Numbered from the stretch's first letter, positions 43,353 to 52,452 are shown. The stretch is 64,000 nt of DNA from Alicycliphilus sp. UBA6560 (GCA_002434305.1 DJJU01000001.1:1-64000); one strand, 5' to 3'. Notes: generated by a model from the letters alone, not told the origin. A program made the numbers and translations.

Positions 43353-43796
43353 TCAACCGCCCGTGCGCTTGACCTTGGGATCGGCGTAGGTCAGCGGCTC
43401 GTTATTCTTGACCTGCTGGGCCATGCGCTCGGCCAGGGTCGTCTTGTTGATGTCCTGCGCCATCTCCACGGCGCTGCCGCTGGCGCGCCACATGGACTGG
43501 ATGAACTCCAGCATCTGCTGGTACAGCGGCGGCTCGCGCGGCGGCTCCTCGGGCTGCTCGGGCGCTTCCTTCTTAGTCTCGGCCAGGGTCCAGTCGCGGT
43601 GGGTCTCGTCCGGGTCGCTGGGACGATTGGGTTCGCGGATGACCGAGCCTTCACCCAGGCGGTCGGTGGACTCGACGGCATTGGGAGACTGCACGGGGCG
43701 CACGGGCACGGCTCCGCCCGCTCCTGTGGAATACAGGTCGCCCGCCGTGGCCGGGCGCCAAGGCTGGGTCGAACGGTCAACGGGTGGCAATTGCAT
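43353..43796 (-). CDS. Conserved hypothetical protein, 147 residues
   Basis: No domain was recognised. The protein starts MQLPPVDRSTQPWRPATAGD and is preceded by GGAGGG at a good distance. The first 90 residues are polar and Pro/Glu-rich (EAPEQPEEPPREPPLY), likely disordered. A helical C-terminal part follows: YQQMLEFIQSMWRASGSAVE and MAQDINKTTLAERMAQQVKN. There is no signal peptide or membrane helix. It is convergent with the nucleotidase gene and upstream of the DUF1854 gene on the same strand. Reality is supported by codon use and ribosome site; function is unknown. Confidence 0.7.
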   Translation of the reverse strand: MQLPPVDRSTQPWRPATAGDLYSTGAGGAVPVRPVQSPNAVESTDRLGEGSVIREPNRPSDPDETHRDWTLAETKKEAPEQPEEPPREPPLYQQMLEFIQSMWRASGSAVEMAQDINKTTLAERMAQQVKNNEPLTYADPKVKRTGG

Positions 43797-43894
43797 GGCG
43801 AAGGCCCTCCAGTGCATGAATGCAAACGCGCTGGTCGCAGCCAGCGCCTCGTCGTACATCCATAACGGCAAAAAGAAGGGTGAATTAAGCCTTT

Positions 43895-43913
43895 TTTCGG
43901 CGATCGGCCGAAA
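43895..43913. other. Inverted repeat upstream of the 147-residue protein gene
   Basis: TTTCGGC-GATCG-GCCGAAA, perfect 7-base arms, about 100 bases upstream of the start. A possible minus-strand -10 (CTTAAT) overlaps its edge, so it could be an operator; a bidirectional hairpin is the alternative. Confidence 0.4.
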
Positions 43914-43944
43914 TTAGGTGTTTACCCTTGCTTCTCGCACTCAA

Positions 43945-44002
43945 CGGGATTGACGGCCTTTTCGGACTCCAGCGCCCGTCCAGCCTGCGCTGGCTGCTAT
44001 AG
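43945..44002 (-). repeat. Family A dispersed repeat copy providing the DUF1854 gene stop
   Basis: On the minus strand: TTTCTATAGCAGCCAGCGCA, GGCTGGACGGGCGCTGGAGT, then CCGAAAAGGCCGTC. The TAG stop of the DUF1854 gene (43997-43999) lies within its first bases. Confidence 0.75.
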
Positions 44003-44494
44003 AAAGCGCTCCAGCAGCTTGCGCGAATGCCGGTCCAGCGCCGTCACATCCGGCACACGGAACTGCAGGCCGCCGCTGGCGGTGATGAGCAGGTGGGTGC
44101 GTTCCTCCAGCCGGCGGATGTCCTCCTCGCCCTTGAGGATCAGTTCGGCCGGACCGCGGTCGGTCTCCACCTGCCAGGTGCTGGGCGTAGCAAAGCCCGA
44201 GACCGACACCAGCCGCGTGACGACGGGCACGAACTCGCGCGCGGCCAGTTCCTCCTGGATCAGCGCCCGCACGGGCGAGGCCACGTCGCCCAGCCGGGGC
44301 AGCCAGGCGATCTCGCGCCCGTCGCTGCCGACCAGCGACACGCCCTCATCCGGCGCGGCGATGGGGAAGGCGCGCACGGGCGTGACGCCCTCGTGCTGCG
44401 TGCCATCGGGCAGGCGCAGCACCAGGCGGCCGTGGGCGTTGCGCGTCAGGGTGATGTCGCCCTGCTGCGGTGCGTGAGTGGGGTCGTTGGCCAT
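43997..44494 (-). CDS. Cyanophycin-associated DUF1854 family protein
   Basis: A 165-residue DUF1854 protein. Blocks include VTPVRAFPIAAPDEGVSLVG, GREIAWLPRLGDV, ELAAREFVPVVTRLVSVSGF, TPSTWQVETDRGPAELILKG and an ending LQFRVPDVTALDRHSRKLLE. The ATG at 44494 follows AAGGAG. It lies 14 bases after the ABC exporter gene and is co-transcribed with it. DUF1854 genes in betaproteobacteria are repeatedly found with this exporter and with cyanophycin synthetases, so a shared role is inferred, though the mechanism is unknown. It looks soluble. Confidence 0.85.
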   Translation of the reverse strand: MANDPTHAPQQGDITLTRNAHGRLVLRLPDGTQHEGVTPVRAFPIAAPDEGVSLVGSDGREIAWLPRLGDVASPVRALIQEELAAREFVPVVTRLVSVSGFATPSTWQVETDRGPAELILKGEEDIRRLEERTHLLITASGGLQFRVPDVTALDRHSRKLLERFL

Positions 44495-44508
44495 GGCGCT
44501 GGCTCCTT

Positions 44509-46812
44509 TCACGCCAGCCCCGCCAGGTGGCGCGGGTGGCTGGTGATCTGCAGGCCGGCGGCCTGGGCGTCTTCCTCGGCGCGGCGGGCCTGGGCCTCGT
44601 ACAGGCGCCAGTAGGCGCCCTGCTTGTCCATCAGCTCGTCGTGCGGGCCGACCTCCACGATCTCGCCGCGGTCCATGACCACCAGCCGGTCGGCCTTGCG
44701 CAGCGTGGACAGGCGGTGGGCAATGGCGATGGTGGTGCGGCCCTGCACCAGGTTGTCCAGGGCCTTCTGGATCTCGCGCTCGGTCTCGGTGTCCACGGCG
44801 GAGGTGGCCTCGTCCAATATCAGAATGCGTGGGTCGATGAGCAGCGCGCGGGCGATGCTGATGCGCTGGCGCTCGCCGCCCGACAGGCCCTGGCCGCGCT
44901 CGCCCACCAGGCTGTCGTAGCCGTGGGGCAGGCGCAGGATGAACTCGTGCGCGTGCGCGGCGCGCGCGGCGGCCACGATCTCCTCGCGCGTGGCCTCCGG
45001 CTTGCCATAGGCGATGTTCTCGGCAATGGTGCCGAAGAACAGAAACGGCTCCTGCAGCACCAGGCCGATGTGACGGCGGAAGTCCGCCACGGCCATGCGG
45101 CGGATGTCCACGCCGTCGACCAGGATGGCGCCGTCGCTGACGTCGTAAAAACGGCTGATCAGGTTGACCAGCGTGCTCTTGCCCGAGCCGCTGTGGCCTA
45201 CCAGGCCGATCATCTCGCCGGGGCGGATGGACAGGGACAGGTTCTTGATCACCGTGCGGCTGCCGTAGCGGAAGCCCACGCCCTGCATCTCGATGGCACC
45301 GGCCACACGCGGCACCCGCACCGGGTTGACCGGGTCGGGCACGTTGCTCACGTGGTCCAGGATGTCGAAGATGCGCTTGGCGCCGGCGGCCGCCTTCTGC
45401 GTGACCGAAACGATGCGGCTCATGGAGTCGAGCCGCGTGTAGAAGCGCCCGATGTAGGCAATGAAGGCCGCCAGCACGCCCACCGTGATCTGGTTCTTCG
45501 CCACCAGCCAGATGCCGAAGGCCCAGACCACCAGCAGGCCGATTTCGGTCATCAGCGAGACGGTGGGCGAGAACAGGCTCCAGGTCTTGTTCAGGCGGTC
45601 ATTGACTTCCAGGTTGTGCTGGTTGGCGGCGCGAAAGCGCTCGGCCTCGCGCTTTTCCTGGGCGAAGGCCTTGACCACGCGGATGCCGGGGATGGTGTCG
45701 GCCAGCACGTTGGTCACCTCGCTCCAGACGCGGTCGATGCGCTCGAAGCCGGTGCGCAGCTTGTCGCGCACGGTGTGGATCAGCCAGGCAATGAAGGGCA
45801 GCGGCACCAGCGTGACCAGGGCCAGCCAGGGGTTGATGGAAAACAGGATGGCCGCCGTCATGACGATCATCAGCACGTCGGTGGCGAAATCCAGCGCGTT
45901 CAGCGACAGAAAGACGTTGATGCGGTCGGTTTCCGAGCCGATGCGCGCCATCAGGTCGCCCGTGCGCTTGCTGCCGAAATACTCCAGCGACAGGCGCAGC
46001 AGATGCTCGTAGGTGGCCGTGCGCAGATCGGCGCCGATGCGCTCGGAGACCAGGGCCAGGATGTAGGTGCGCGCCCACCCCAGGCCCCAGGCCAGCAGCG
46101 CCGCCAGCAGCAGGCCGCCCAGGTACAGCGCCACCTGGCTGGCGGGGATCTGCTGGCCGTTCTGGTAGGGGATGAGGATATCGTCCATGAGCGGGATGGT
46201 CATGTACGGCGGCACCAGCGACGCAGCGGTGGAGGCCAGGGTCAGCGTGAAGCCGGCGGCCAGCTGCTTCTTGTAGGGCCGGGCGAAGCGCCACAGGCGC
46301 AGCAGCACCCAGGTGGACGTCTGCGGCGCCTGCTGGCGGGCGCAGGCCGGGCATTCCTCGGCGTCCTGCGGCAGCGGCGTCTGGCAGACGGGGCAGCGCG
46401 GCACGTCGTCCTGGGCGGCCAGCGCCCGGTCCGGATGCTGCAGGTGCTCCAGCTGCTGCTCCAGCCGCTGCGCAAAGCCCAGCGCCTGGGCGTGGCGCGC
46501 CAGGGTGAAGCGCCACAGCCCCAGGCGCTGCTGTGCATCGTGCAGCTCCACGGTGCCCACGCCACCATGGTCCAGCAGGCGCAATTGCTGGCCGGGCGCC
46601 AGCGGCCAGGACTGCACGGCGCCCTCCGGCCCGCAGGCCAGCAGGCGGGTGCCGGTCAGCGCCAGCAGGCCGGGGGCGAAGTTCAAACCGGGGGTGAGGT
46701 CAACCTCGAACGCGGCCAGCACGTTCTCCTCGGGGGCGAGCGCCGCTCGCACCTGCTCCGCACAGGGGCCAGACAGGACGCCAGGTGCGTCCAGGGGATG
46801 TTGATGTTGCAT
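44509..46812 (-). CDS. Cyanophycin-associated ABC exporter with N-terminal zinc ribbon
   Basis: A 767-residue fused membrane-ATPase half-transporter. Residues 1-130 form a soluble domain resembling a PH-like fold. A zinc ribbon C140-P-V-C143-x10-C154-P-A-C157 follows. About residues 175-480 hold six membrane helices. The ATPase has Walker A GHSGSGKSTLVNL, signature LSGGERQRISIARAL and Walker B ILILDEATSAVD. The start MQHQHPLDAPG at 46812 is chosen because upstream open codons are not conserved-looking and cross the shared promoter region. It is divergent from cphA' across 296 bases. Substrate unknown; the pairing suggests arginine/aspartate peptide or cyanophycin handling. Confidence 0.87.
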   Translation of the reverse strand: MQHQHPLDAPGVLSGPCAEQVRAALAPEENVLAAFEVDLTPGLNFAPGLLALTGTRLLACGPEGAVQSWPLAPGQQLRLLDHGGVGTVELHDAQQRLGLWRFTLARHAQALGFAQRLEQQLEHLQHPDRALAAQDDVPRCPVCQTPLPQDAEECPACARQQAPQTSTWVLLRLWRFARPYKKQLAAGFTLTLASTAASLVPPYMTIPLMDDILIPYQNGQQIPASQVALYLGGLLLAALLAWGLGWARTYILALVSERIGADLRTATYEHLLRLSLEYFGSKRTGDLMARIGSETDRINVFLSLNALDFATDVLMIVMTAAILFSINPWLALVTLVPLPFIAWLIHTVRDKLRTGFERIDRVWSEVTNVLADTIPGIRVVKAFAQEKREAERFRAANQHNLEVNDRLNKTWSLFSPTVSLMTEIGLLVVWAFGIWLVAKNQITVGVLAAFIAYIGRFYTRLDSMSRIVSVTQKAAAGAKRIFDILDHVSNVPDPVNPVRVPRVAGAIEMQGVGFRYGSRTVIKNLSLSIRPGEMIGLVGHSGSGKSTLVNLISRFYDVSDGAILVDGVDIRRMAVADFRRHIGLVLQEPFLFFGTIAENIAYGKPEATREEIVAAARAAHAHEFILRLPHGYDSLVGERGQGLSGGERQRISIARALLIDPRILILDEATSAVDTETEREIQKALDNLVQGRTTIAIAHRLSTLRKADRLVVMDRGEIVEVGPHDELMDKQGAYWRLYEAQARRAEEDAQAAGLQITSHPRHLAGLA

Positions 46813-47108
46813 GTCGTTGGGTCGGGCCTTGAAGGCCGGGGCCGCGGGCGCCGCCAGGCTGGCGCGCCACAGGATGACGGGGGATTGTCCCGGAGCGGAA
46901 GGCGCAAGGCGCCGCAATGCCCGTATCGCCCTGTAACGCACCGCACCCGGTGCCGGCTGACATGCGCCGCCCCGCTGTCCGCACCATACTTCCGGCGCAC
47001 AATCGGCCAGAGCGGCCTGCCCCTGCCGGCCTGCCGCTGACCGAAGAATCTCCCTCGCGGGCCGGGCCGCAGCCCTCGCCCGCCGCTTTTCCTCCCACGC
47101 TGTTTCCC

Positions 47109-49280
47109 ATGGCCACATTCGAAGACATCCGACTGCTGCGCACCACCTATCTGCGCGGCCCCAGCGTCTGGACCTACCGCCCCGTCCTGGAGGTCTGGCT
47201 GGACCTGGGCGCGCTGGAGGACTACCCCTCCAACAAGCTGCCGGGCTTCAGCGAGCGCCTGACGCGCTGGCTGCCCGACCTGGTCGAGCACCACTGCGGC
47301 GTGGGCGAGCGCGGAGGCTTTTTGCAGCGGCTGGAGGGCGGCACCTGGTGCGGCCACGTGCTGGAGCACGTCATCATCGAGCTGCTCAACCTCTCGGGCA
47401 TGCCGGCGGAGTTCGGCCAGACGCGCGAGACCTCGCAGCGCGGCGTCTACCGCATGGTCTTCCGCTGCCCCGAGGAGGCCGTGGCCCGCGTGGCGCTGAC
47501 CCATGGCCACCGCCTGACCATGGCCGCCATCAACGACCAGCCGTTCGACCTGGCCGCCGCCATCCAGGACATCAAGACCGCCATCAACGACCGCTACCTG
47601 GGCCCCAGCACCGGCTGCATCGTGGCCGCGGCCGGCGAGCGGCGCATCCCGCACATCCGCCTGAACGACGGCAACCTGGTACAGCTGGGCTACGGCGCGG
47701 CGCAGCGGCGCATCTGGACGGCCGAGAGCGACCAGACCAGCGCCATCGCCGAGGGCATCGCCCAGGACAAGGACTTCACCAAGCGCCTGCTGGCCTCCTG
47801 CGGCGTGCCCGTGCCCGAGGGCCAGGTGGTGGCCAGCGCCGACGAGGGCTGGGAAGTGGCGCAGGAGATCGGCCTGCCCGTCACCGTCAAGCCCAGCGAC
47901 GGCAACCATGCGCGCGGCGTGACGCTGGAGCTGTCCGGCGAGGCCGAGATCAAGGCGGCCTTCGCCCTGGCCGAGCCCGAGGGCTCGGAGGTCATCGTCG
48001 AGCGCTTCATCGAGGGCACCGAGCACCGCCTGCTGGTGGTGGGCGGCAAGGTGGTGGCCGCCTGCCGTGGTGAGCAGGTCAGCGTGACCGGCAACGGCAC
48101 CGACACCCTGCGCGCCCTGGTAGACGTGGTCAACCAGGACCCGCGCCGCGGTCCCGAGCAGGAATACCCGCTGGACTGGATCAACCTGCAGGCGCCGGCC
48201 GTGCAGCTGGAGCTCAAGCGCCAGCAGGTCACGCCCGACAGCGTCATTCCTCAGGGCCAGACGGTGCTGCTGCAGCGCAACGGCAACATGGCCATCGACT
48301 GTACCGACGAGGTGCATCCCGACGTTGCCTACTACGCGCAGCTGGCCGCGAAGATCGTCGGCCTGGACATCGCCGGCATGGACATGATCCTGAAGGACGT
48401 CTCCCAGCCGATGAAGCCCCAGGGCGGCGCCATCCTGGAGGTGAACGCCGGCCCCGGCCTGCTGATGCACCTCAAACCCACCAGCGGCGCGCCGCGCCCG
48501 GTGGGCATGGCCATCGTGGACCACCTCTTTCCGCGTACCGAAGGCAGCGCGGAGGGCGGGCGCATCCCCATCGTGGGCATCGCCGGCACGCAGGGCAACG
48601 CCTTCACCGCCCGCCTGGTGGGCTGGCTGCTGCAGCTGTCCGGCCGCCTGACGGGCGTGGCCAGCAGCGAAGGCATGTTCCTGGCCAACCGCCGCACGCA
48701 GGCCGGCAGCGCCGCGCACTGGGCCGGCGCGCACCGCCTGCTGACCAACCGCCTGGCCGAGGCCGCCGTCATCCAGACCACGGCCCGCTCCATCCTGGAC
48801 GAGGGCCTGGCCTATGACCGCTGCCTGGTAGGCGTGGTCACCGACATGGACGGCTTCGAAGACCTGGCCGACCACGACGTGCGCGAGGCCGCGCAGATGA
48901 CGCGCGTGCTGCGCACCCAGATCGACGTGGTGCTGGGCGATGGCGCCGGCGTGCTGAACGCCGACATCGCCCAGGTGGCCGACCTGGCTCGCCTGTGCGA
49001 CGGCGAGGTGCTGCTGTACTCCACCGAGGCCGACAACCCGCGGGTGACGGAGCACCGCGCACAGGGCGAGGGCCGGGCGGTGTTCGCCCGCGCTGGCCAG
49101 GTCATCCTGGCCACCGGCGCCAGCGAGCGCGTGCTGGGCACGCTGGCCACGCTCAGCCTGCCCGGCGGGCAGCAGCCGGACACGGCGCCGCTGCTGGCGG
49201 CCATCGCCACGGCCTGGGCGCTGGACATCACCCCGGAGCTGATCGCCGCGGGCATCAAGACCTTCGAATACCTGGCGTGA
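47109..49280 (+). CDS. Cyanophycin synthetase-like protein with degenerate Mur-ligase domain (CphA')
   Basis: A 723-residue homologue of CphA. The N-terminal cyanophycin domain (LRTTYLRGPSVWTYRPVLEV) and the ATP-grasp domain (GLPVTVKPSDGNHARGV, ILEVNAGPGLLMHLKP) are well kept. In the Mur-ligase-like domain the P-loop reads GTQGNAFT (493-500): the lysine of GTNGKTTT is replaced by Asn497. The domain is also about 140 residues shorter than in the downstream cphA. Family knowledge: CphA adds Asp by ATP-grasp and Arg by the Mur domain; CphA2-type enzymes with a broken Mur domain polymerise beta-Asp-Arg dipeptide. That activity is inferred here. Confidence 0.9.
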   Translation: MATFEDIRLLRTTYLRGPSVWTYRPVLEVWLDLGALEDYPSNKLPGFSERLTRWLPDLVEHHCGVGERGGFLQRLEGGTWCGHVLEHVIIELLNLSGMPAEFGQTRETSQRGVYRMVFRCPEEAVARVALTHGHRLTMAAINDQPFDLAAAIQDIKTAINDRYLGPSTGCIVAAAGERRIPHIRLNDGNLVQLGYGAAQRRIWTAESDQTSAIAEGIAQDKDFTKRLLASCGVPVPEGQVVASADEGWEVAQEIGLPVTVKPSDGNHARGVTLELSGEAEIKAAFALAEPEGSEVIVERFIEGTEHRLLVVGGKVVAACRGEQVSVTGNGTDTLRALVDVVNQDPRRGPEQEYPLDWINLQAPAVQLELKRQQVTPDSVIPQGQTVLLQRNGNMAIDCTDEVHPDVAYYAQLAAKIVGLDIAGMDMILKDVSQPMKPQGGAILEVNAGPGLLMHLKPTSGAPRPVGMAIVDHLFPRTEGSAEGGRIPIVGIAGTQGNAFTARLVGWLLQLSGRLTGVASSEGMFLANRRTQAGSAAHWAGAHRLLTNRLAEAAVIQTTARSILDEGLAYDRCLVGVVTDMDGFEDLADHDVREAAQMTRVLRTQIDVVLGDGAGVLNADIAQVADLARLCDGEVLLYSTEADNPRVTEHRAQGEGRAVFARAGQVILATGASERVLGTLATLSLPGGQQPDTAPLLAAIATAWALDITPELIAAGIKTFEYLA

Positions 49281-49289
49281 GCGTCCCGG

Positions 49290-49357
49290 AAACTATCAAA
49301 ACAATAGCTGTCAGCGCATGCTCCATAAGCCCTAGAGGCCTATTTGACTTCAAAGAC
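49290..49357 (+). repeat. Family A dispersed repeat copy between the two cyanophycin synthetase genes
   Basis: AACTATCAAAACAATAGCTG, TCAGCGCATGCTCCATAAGC, then CCTAGAGGCCTATTTGACTT. It fills most of the 96-base gap between cphA' and cphA, ending close to the cphA ribosome site GAGAGAAG. Confidence 0.8.
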
Positions 49358-49376
49358 TGCTGAGAGAAGAAACCCC

Positions 49377-51962
49377 ATGCAGATCACCCGCATCCGCCCC
49401 CTGCGCGGCCCCAACCTCTGGACCCGCGCCACCGCCATCGAGGCCGTCGTGCACTGCGACCCCGGCGAGTGCAACCACGCCGCCCTGCCCGGCTTCGAGG
49501 ACCGGCTGCGCGCGCGCTTTCCGGCCATCGGCGCGCTGCAGCCGCACGGCGCCGATCACGTCCTGACGCTGGCGCACGTGCTGGAGGTGGCCGCGCTGCA
49601 GCTGCAGGCGCAGGCCGGCTGCCCCGTCACGTTCAGCCGCACCCAGCAGACGGTGGAAGCCGGCACCTACCAAGTGGTGGTGGAGTACACCGAGGAAGCC
49701 GTGGGCCGCCTGGCCATGGAGCAGGCCGGCGCGCTGATCCAGGCCACGCTGCAGGACACGCCGTTCGACGCCGACGCCGTCATCGCCCGCCTGCGCGAGC
49801 TGGACGAGGACGAGCGCATCGGCCCGTCCACCGGCTCCATCGTCGACGCGGCTGTGGCGCGCGGTATCCCATTCCGGCGGCTGACCAGCGGATCGCTGGT
49901 GCAGCTGGGCTGGGGCTCCAAGGCGCGGCGCATTCAGGCTGCCGAGCTGGACACCACCAGCGCCGTGGCCGAATCCATCGCCCAGGACAAGGACCTGACC
50001 AAGCGCCTGTTGCACGCCGCCGGCGTGCCCGTGCCCCTGGGCCGCCCCGTGGCCGACCTGGAGGACGCCTGGGCCGTGGCCCAGGAGGTCGGTCTGCCGG
50101 TGGTCGTCAAGCCCCAGGACGGCAACCAGGGCAAGGGCGTGACGGTGAACATCGCCACCCGCGAGCAGCTGGAGGCCGCGTGGAACGCGGCGCGCGAGTA
50201 CGGCGACGAGATCATGGTCGAGCGCTTTCTGCCCGGGCACGACTTCCGTCTGCTGGTGGTGGGCCGCCAGCTGGTGGCCGCCGCGCGGCGCGACCCGCCG
50301 CAGGTGCTGGGCGACGGCCAGCACACAGTGCGCGAGCTGGTCGACATCGTCAACCAGGACCCGCGCCGCGGCACCGGCCACGGCACGGCGCTGACGCGCA
50401 TCCGCCTGGACGACATCGCCCTGGGCCGCCTGGCCGCCGAGGGCCTCACGCCCGAGTCCGTGCCCGTGCAGGGCCAGCGCGTGGTGCTGCGCAACAACGC
50501 CAACCTGTCCACCGGCGGCAGCGCCACCGACGTGACGGACGACGTGCACCCGGACATCGCTGCCCGGGCCGTGGAGGCCGCGCAGACCATCGGCCTGCAC
50601 ATCTGCGGCGTGGACGTGGTCTGCGAGACCATGCTGCGCCCGCTGGAGGAGCAAAACGGCGGCATCGTCGAGGTCAACGCCGCGCCCGGCCTGCGCATGC
50701 ACCTGTCGCCCTCGTTCGGGCGGCCGCGCAATGTGGGCGCGCCCATGGTGGATGAGCTGTTCGCCCCGGGCGAGGACGGGCGCATCCCCGTGATTGCCGT
50801 CACCGGCACCAACGGCAAGACCACCACCACGCGCCTGATCACCCACCTGATGGCCTCGCACGGCCTGCGCGTGGGCATGACCAACACCGACGGCGTGTAC
50901 GTCGCCGGCCGGCAGATCGACAGCGGCGACTGCTCGGGCCCGAAGAGCGCCCGCAACGTGCTGTTCCACCCCGAGGTGGACGCCGCCGTGCTGGAGTGCG
51001 CGCGCGGCGGCATCCTGCGCGAGGGCCTGGGCTTCGACCGCTGCGAGGTGGCCGTGGTCACCAACGTGGGCGCGGGCGACCACCTGGGGCTGAACTTCAT
51101 CACCACGGTGGACGACGTGGCCGTGCTCAAGCGCGTCATCGTGCAGAACGTGGCGCCCACCGGCTGGGCCGTGCTGAACGCCGCCGACCCGCACGTGGCC
51201 GCCATGGCCACGGTGTGCCCGGGCAAGGTCATCTTCTTCGCCGCCGACCGCCACCACCCGGTCATGGCCACGCACCGCGCCCAGGGCAACCGCGTGGTCT
51301 ACGTGGACGGCGACCACATCGTGGCGGCCGAGGGCTCGTGGCGCGAGAGCGTGCCGCTGCGCGACATCCCGCTCACGCGCGGCGGGACCATCGGCTTCCA
51401 GGTGGAGAACGCCATGGCCTCCATCGGCGCCGCCTGGGCCGCCGGCCTGCCGTGGGACACCATCCGCCGGGGCCTGGCCGGCTTCATGAACGACAGCGAC
51501 AACGCTCCCGGCCGCTTCAACGTCATGGACTACCGCGGCGCCACCGTGATCGCCGACTACGGCCACAACCCGGACGCCATGCGCGCCCTGGTGCAGGCCG
51601 TGCAGGCCATGCCGGCGCAGCGGCGCAGCGTGGTCATCAGCGGTGCGGGCGACCGACGCGACGAGGACATCACCGAGCAGACGCAGATCTTGGGCGGGGC
51701 CTTCGACGAAGTGGTGCTGTACCAGGACGCCTGCCAGCGCGGGCGCGAGGACGGCGAGGTGCTGGCCCTGCTGCAAAAGGGCCTGCAGGGCGCCGAGCGC
51801 ACCGGCTACGTGACGGAGATCCACGGCGAGTTCGCCGCCATCGACCACGCTTTGGAGCGCCTGCGCCCCGGCGACCTGTGCCTGGTGCTGGTGGACCAGG
51901 TGGAAGAGGCCCTGGCGCACCTGGCCGGCCGCTGCGACGCCGCTGCCGCCGAGGCCCGCTGA
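49377..51962 (+). CDS. cphA: Cyanophycin synthetase
   Basis: An 861-residue enzyme that makes multi-L-arginyl-poly-L-aspartate, an insoluble nitrogen store, without ribosomes. The N-terminal domain starts MQITRIRPLRGPNLWTRATA. The ATP-grasp part has GLPVVVKPQDGNQGKGVTVN and VEVNAAPGLRMHLSPSFG. The Mur-ligase-like part has an intact P-loop GTNGKTTTT (from Gly477), then VLECARGGILREGLGFDRC and DYGHNPDAM. Length is close to known CphA (about 875). The ATG at 49377 is preceded by GAGAGAAG. It follows cphA' and overlaps creA by one base. Confidence 0.96.
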   Translation: MQITRIRPLRGPNLWTRATAIEAVVHCDPGECNHAALPGFEDRLRARFPAIGALQPHGADHVLTLAHVLEVAALQLQAQAGCPVTFSRTQQTVEAGTYQVVVEYTEEAVGRLAMEQAGALIQATLQDTPFDADAVIARLRELDEDERIGPSTGSIVDAAVARGIPFRRLTSGSLVQLGWGSKARRIQAAELDTTSAVAESIAQDKDLTKRLLHAAGVPVPLGRPVADLEDAWAVAQEVGLPVVVKPQDGNQGKGVTVNIATREQLEAAWNAAREYGDEIMVERFLPGHDFRLLVVGRQLVAAARRDPPQVLGDGQHTVRELVDIVNQDPRRGTGHGTALTRIRLDDIALGRLAAEGLTPESVPVQGQRVVLRNNANLSTGGSATDVTDDVHPDIAARAVEAAQTIGLHICGVDVVCETMLRPLEEQNGGIVEVNAAPGLRMHLSPSFGRPRNVGAPMVDELFAPGEDGRIPVIAVTGTNGKTTTTRLITHLMASHGLRVGMTNTDGVYVAGRQIDSGDCSGPKSARNVLFHPEVDAAVLECARGGILREGLGFDRCEVAVVTNVGAGDHLGLNFITTVDDVAVLKRVIVQNVAPTGWAVLNAADPHVAAMATVCPGKVIFFAADRHHPVMATHRAQGNRVVYVDGDHIVAAEGSWRESVPLRDIPLTRGGTIGFQVENAMASIGAAWAAGLPWDTIRRGLAGFMNDSDNAPGRFNVMDYRGATVIADYGHNPDAMRALVQAVQAMPAQRRSVVISGAGDRRDEDITEQTQILGGAFDEVVLYQDACQRGREDGEVLALLQKGLQGAERTGYVTEIHGEFAAIDHALERLRPGDLCLVLVDQVEEALAHLAGRCDAAAAEAR

Positions 51963-52444
51963 TGCGCCGCGCCGCCCGCCTGGCCGCTGCCGCCCTGGTC
52001 CTGCTGGCCGCCGGTGGCGCCTGGGCCCAGCCCGAGCGCATTGGCAGCGTGGACACGGCCTTCCAGTGGCTGGGGCGCGACCACGACATCGTCGTGGAGG
52101 CCTACGACGACCCGCTCGTGCAGGGCGTGACGTGCTACGTCTCGCGCGCTCGCACGGGCGGCATCAAGGGCACGCTGGGTCTGGCGGAGGACCGGGCCGA
52201 GGCGTCGATTTCCTGCCATCAGGTCGGGCCCATCCGCATCGCCGAGCCGCTGGCGCGCCAGCAGCAGGTCTTCAGCGAACGCATTTCCGTGCTGTTCAAG
52301 CGCCTGCGCGTGGTGCGCATGGTGGACGCGCAGCGCAACGCCCTGGTCTACCTCACGTATTCGGACAAGCTGATCGATGGCTCGCCGCAAAACAGCGTGT
52401 CGGCCGTGCCGGTGCCGCGCGAAACGCCGATTCCGGTCAAGTAG
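51962..52444 (+). CDS. creA: CreA family periplasmic protein
   Basis: A 160-residue protein with a signal peptide MRRAARLAAAALVLLAAGGA ending WA-QPERIGSV. The CreA domain shows DHDIVVEAYDDPLVQGVTCY, VSRARTGGIKGTLGLAEDRA, EASISCHQVGPI and the YLTYSDKLIDGSPQNS end, with two cysteines that could pair in the periplasm. Function of CreA is unknown in any organism. Its ATG overlaps the cphA stop (TGATG), so here it is translationally tied to cyanophycin synthesis. Confidence 0.9.
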   Translation: MRRAARLAAAALVLLAAGGAWAQPERIGSVDTAFQWLGRDHDIVVEAYDDPLVQGVTCYVSRARTGGIKGTLGLAEDRAEASISCHQVGPIRIAEPLARQQQVFSERISVLFKRLRVVRMVDAQRNALVYLTYSDKLIDGSPQNSVSAVPVPRETPIPVK

Positions 52445-52452
52445 CGCGCCGG

